From the NCBI RefSeq assembly GCF_032191515.1, contig NC_091431.1:18555194-18619193 (forward strand): DNA of 64,000 bases, given 5' to 3'. Positions 59,879-64,000 of the stretch are shown here, piece after piece (positions within the stretch are counted from its first letter, which is position 1; each line of letters opens with the position of its first letter). A program made the position numbers and the translations under genes. This stretch comes from Phaenicophaeus curvirostris. Its lineage: Eukaryota; Chordata; Aves; Cuculiformes; Cuculidae. A model generated the notes under the pieces. That model was not told the DNA's origin. It ran no database searches and worked only from the letters and a program-made list of their open reading frames with translations.

Positions 59879-62800
59879 CTAAAGAGAAAGAAGAGGATAT
59901 TTAAAAACAAGCTGTGAATCTAAAATTTTTAAAACATCCCCAGTTGGCCTTACCAGTTCTGCCAACCCTTCTCAATCCTTCAAACACTGTGACTATCTTG
60001 TGAGCTCCAAAAGCGAGACAAAAGCATGCACAAGTCTCAGCTATAACCAAGTCAGATAGTTTAATTATCATCTACATCTAATTATACTGTAATAAATTTC
60101 ATCTAGTGATTTTTAGACTTTTTTTATTTATTCTTTTTTTTTTTCAAGTGGAAGAATAAGTAACTTTTAAGAAAAAAAACAATGGTTTTGATTTTCAACC
60201 AATAAATTATCTTAAAGGTTGACAGTTCTGTTTCCAATTTCTTTGATCTCTTGATTGTCTTCAGAAATAAACAAGAATTGGCAGTAAAGGTTAAGGGCTT
60301 GATGTTTGCAGCCATCTCACTGACCATCTTCCTTCTAACATCTTATGGACCATGAAATACTCTTAAACATTTGCATATTTACTTGAGAATCTTTTCACTG
60401 CTTCTCTTATCCCATGATTCATTCATGTTTTGTTGTCATGGGGAACCACTGTGGCAGATTTTAATGCCATTGTAACCTTCCTACAGGCAGAGCTTTACTA
60501 ATATTTGTTTCTGTACAGTCTCGAGTTCTCTTTTCTGTTAGGCTGAGAGAACTTGAAGCTCAGGTGGTTTATTTCTCTTATCTCAGAGCCCAGTTATGTG
60601 CTGTAAAACACAAGCTCACATTCCAGTGAAGTCACCAGGTGTTGATGCTGTGAAAGATGTATTTTTAAGAGCCTCTGGCACAACAAATTGGGAACAGCTG
60701 CTGTCTTATGCAGAGGCTTACACTGTGCAATGCTGACCAGAATTGAGAACTTCAATGCAGATTTCTGTCACAAGGATCTGAACGTTTTTTGAACAAACCA
60801 AGAAAACTATGTTGTAGTGTAAGCATCAAAAAGCATTACAGCATGGATATTTAATGGAATTTGTCCTTTCTGCAAGCTTCTTTTAATGTGTAGTCACTAT
60901 TTTATAATGTTACTCTTAACAATATCTGTATAAAGGATACAAACAATATTTAAGTGATTACAAAAATAAATAAAACGTCACTTTGCTTAAAATTATATAT
61001 CCAACACCACGTTCACCAGATAAATCTGGCCAATGACAGTTGGATAAACTGTGCAGAACATATTATGCTAATATTTGCCTATCAATAACATTTAAGCTCA
61101 GCCATGTTTGCAAAGCAGTTTATTTTTTTTTATATTTATGAGTGACAGTGAATGAATATTTAGTCATAAATGATCACTAAAAAAGACAACACCATGGGTA
61201 TCTTGGAACGTATTTTTGTAAAGTGTGTCCTTTACAAATTTATACTCAGAATACACTTTAGGTCCAGTGCAGATTGTGAGTGCTTTATGTATGCAGTTAG
61301 GTACCTTTAATCTTGCAATGAATAGAGAACAAGACCCATGGGCCACTAAAATCAACACAGCTTCAGAAAGACTTTACATCTTTGATTCATCTTACAATAA
61401 ATTCTGCCTGGGAAAGGGTTAATTTTTTATTGTAAGCACTTGAAATAAACTGTTTTCAAGCAAGTTAAAGAAAAAAAAGAAGTATCCATAGACATGATAA
61501 ATTAAATAACTAAGTTGTAAGTACAGTCAAGAAAACTATCAGTGTCTCTCAGAATTCCTACACGCAAAGACTGGTGGAATGACAAAATCTGCATGATTCT
61601 AAGAAAAAATTCACCAGATTTAATTACTTGCAATACAAAAAATCACCTATGTCTGCTAAACATCACAGAGGGAACAGGTGACCAATGAAATTAAGTGCAA
61701 AAAATCAGGACTAACCATTTTCACCATGAGAGCAACTATCCATTTTACAAGCTATTTAAGCAGTGTTTCGTTATTTCCAGCCAAAAAACTGTTACACCGT
61801 AAAATAATTTTGCTGTAAACTTCACATTGCTATAAACATTTATCACCATGACTCTAGTGTTTCAGGTTATCCATGGCTCCCTTCAAGAATTCAACATGTA
61901 ACAGACTTCCAGGAACTATGCCTGATGTCTACATGTCTGTCTATTTAGCAATTCTAAGCAGAAAATGCTTACAGTAGGCAGATAAAATTTATATATATAA
62001 ACCCCCTGGTATTTAAAATTGTCAGCATTTCCAAAGTTGTCTGTTTTAACATGCAAGATTTTTTTTTAATTATTATTTTTACATGAAACTGCTCTGAAAA
62101 ATACAAACCTCCAAGCTGGAACGAGAGCAGTTGTCTAACCTTTGTAAACCCTGAGACAATTACGCTGTCTGCAGATGCCGGCATCATCCATACTAAACTG
62201 AGGAATTTGTTGACCTTTTAGCTTCAGCTGTTACCTTGTCATAGACTTCACAAATATCTTCCCACGGTACATGCTTCTAGTAAATAATACTGAAAACATG
62301 ATCCTTGAGGGCAAGATTAAGAAGTTTAGAATTACTTGAATTCTATTACTTCTACTAGAGAGCATTCTAAAACTATAGGATTACTCCTGTGGAACAAGAG
62401 AGGTTTCACAATCATACCATCAATAATTTAGCTGGTGCGTATTCTTCCTTGTTACGTTATTTGTACTAAGATTTACTTTGCACAGCCTGCCAAAAGTAGT
62501 TTTTACTCTGTTTATGTAAACCCAACTTTGAATACCATGAATTTTTTTTCTTTAAATCAATGTAATATAGTAAAAAGTAACATAAGTCGAGACTTGGAGA
62601 ATGCAGAACAAATTTCTTTAAATAGCTGAAAAGATATTATAGGTCATGGTGTTTTGCTTTATTAAAAATGAGCTCACTTTGTACAGTAAATTCCTACATA
62701 AATTTATATCAGTACACAATTTGTTCCTTACTAACTACACCACACAAAGTTCAGCAGAATCCTTTGAATGATCAGGATTAAAAGTGGACCCTTCCCCACC

Positions 62801-64000
62801 TCCATCACCCTACTGTATCACTGATGAGTTTAATCTCTTTATCAAAAAGAGCTAAAACTCCAGTTGCTGTTCACTGTTAAGTTTTGGTAAACCATGTAAT
62901 TGATGCATCAAATACCCCTGTCTGCTTCAGCTAAATATTATTGAGCTCAGTCCTCTCCAAGGTATTCAGTGAGGCTTTAAAATGCATTAGTGACTCAAAA
63001 TCATTTAAATGTTTTTTAAGCAATAAAACCCAATGGAATATTATGCATCTTCAGAATACAAATAAGCCAAAGGACCGACTATTACTATATTCTGACTAAT
63101 TCCATTTCACTTAATGATTTTCAGTATCCATGGTAGTTTAAAGCAATGCTACATACTGAAGCCTCTATCATGTTTGCAAGGGGTTTATAATAAAAGTTTC
63201 AGGCATCAAAATGAGAAGAAAGTACCTCTCATAAAAGTCTTCTGACATCTTAATGGTGTTAAAGAATCTTAAAGACCTAAGAATTATGTTCTTCAATGAC
63301 ATGATCAAACAAAAGAAAAGATATCTGACTCAGAATTCTGAGTCATGATCCTTAACCAGCATTTTATTTTAGTCTGCATTTTATGACACTTTCTGAAGCA
63401 CATTTGTGTTCCCCTCGAAACATGGAATCCTAGTGCAAAACCCAGCAGAGTGCATAAAGATTCCACACAGTAATTCCCTCAGTACTGTCACAAACAATGT
63501 GAGGAATACCATTTCAGTCTATCACCCAGTTGAAGCCAAGGAGAGAGAGGCTCATGAATCTGACATTTCTCATAACTGATGAATCACCACGAGTAGCCTA
63601 CATTTCCCACTCAGTTTCTCGAACAAATTTCAGATGAAGATTTTAAAGCTTATAAAAAACGAGCGGTCTTTTCTGCAGAATTCTGTAAAGAATTCAAAGT
63701 CTTTTCTGCAGATTTTTACACTGGCTTCTGTGCTTAATAAATCAAACCCTAAGTGTGAAAGGATCTTGTGGCTGTTTTCACTGAGGTGTTAGGGAACATA
63801 CACACTAGTGGCACATGGAGAGATCAAGAAGGGAAATGAAAGGGCTGCCTGAGATTCCCAGTCTGAAAGAATACCAGTGTAAAATGCCAGATATGAAAAG
63901 GAGAATGGCAAAAGAAAGAGGAATTCACTAACAGAAAAGTGGACGGGACAAGCGATTAAGTACCCTGTATCTCAGACTGCTTGGAAAAAGAAACAAGCAG
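59879..64000 (-). other. Intron 1 of ADGRV1, partial, no exon 1 found
   Basis: More than 4.1 kb upstream of exon 2, inferred to be intron 1 because exon 2 begins after a good AG acceptor. I searched the minus strand for a short first coding exon ending in a phase 1 donor and found none. There is no CpG-rich stretch, so the main promoter is probably beyond the window. No CR1 copy is visible here, unlike in most long introns of this gene. Confidence 0.7.

Noticed and set aside
61969..62187. Possible first coding exon: MMPASADSVIVSGFTK followed by GTTAGA
   Set aside because: It ends in phase 0, while exon 2 needs a phase 1 donor exon; joining them shifts the frame and destroys the signal peptide. 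The human start sequence does not resemble it.
1..64000. Endogenous retrovirus or LTR element
   Set aside because: I found no paired long terminal repeats, primer-binding site or gag/pol motifs. All reverse-transcriptase remnants are CR1 LINE.

Overview
The window is a piece of a bird genome. It carries the 5' part of one very large gene on the minus strand, ADGRV1 (also VLGR1, GPR98, MASS1, USH2C), the adhesion G-protein-coupled receptor of hair-cell ankle links. The bird assignment rests on the many CR1 LINE copies that end in the ATTCTATG-type tail typical of avian CR1, on the AT-rich intronic background, and on protein identity. I cannot name the species. No bacterial, viral or second cellular protein gene is visible.

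The gene runs right to left. I recovered 31 consecutive coding exons. I number them exon 2 (59694-59878) to exon 32 (585-766), assuming the human layout, in which a short first exon supplies the first few codons. All 31 have AG/GT borders and all 30 junctions keep one open frame. Together they hold about 7.1 kb of coding sequence, or about 2,369 complete codons counted from the ATG at 59876. Residue numbers below use that ATG; human numbering would be about 8 higher. The first coding exon (upstream, at higher coordinates) and everything after exon 32 (further Calx-beta repeats, EAR domain, GAIN/GPS and the seven-helix part) lie outside the window.

The encoded product is a signal peptide followed by an extracellular array of Calx-beta repeats. 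Sixteen or so repeat ends are recognisable by an acidic DDxxPExxE-like turn, usually followed by an NDDPxG-like linker. The array is interrupted once, at about residues 1312-1492 (exons 20-21), by a laminin-G/pentraxin-like domain. A short symmetric exon (exon 26) carries a Ser-Gly/acidic motif that resembles a glycosaminoglycan attachment site.

The rest is intron. Introns range from 97 bp to about 10 kb (29758-39749). They hold about 25 CR1 fragments, roughly 9 kb or 15% of the window, with at least three distinct 3'-end types. One copy is clearly nested inside another (14209-14693). Two copies have internal deletions, and one retains a GDSL-esterase-like ORF1 remnant. A few short tandem duplications are also present. 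I see no tRNA, rRNA, CRISPR, LTR retrovirus, gene promoter or polyadenylation region that I can support. I did not find a previously undescribed system. The most useful observations concern the gene's exon architecture and the history of the CR1 copies.
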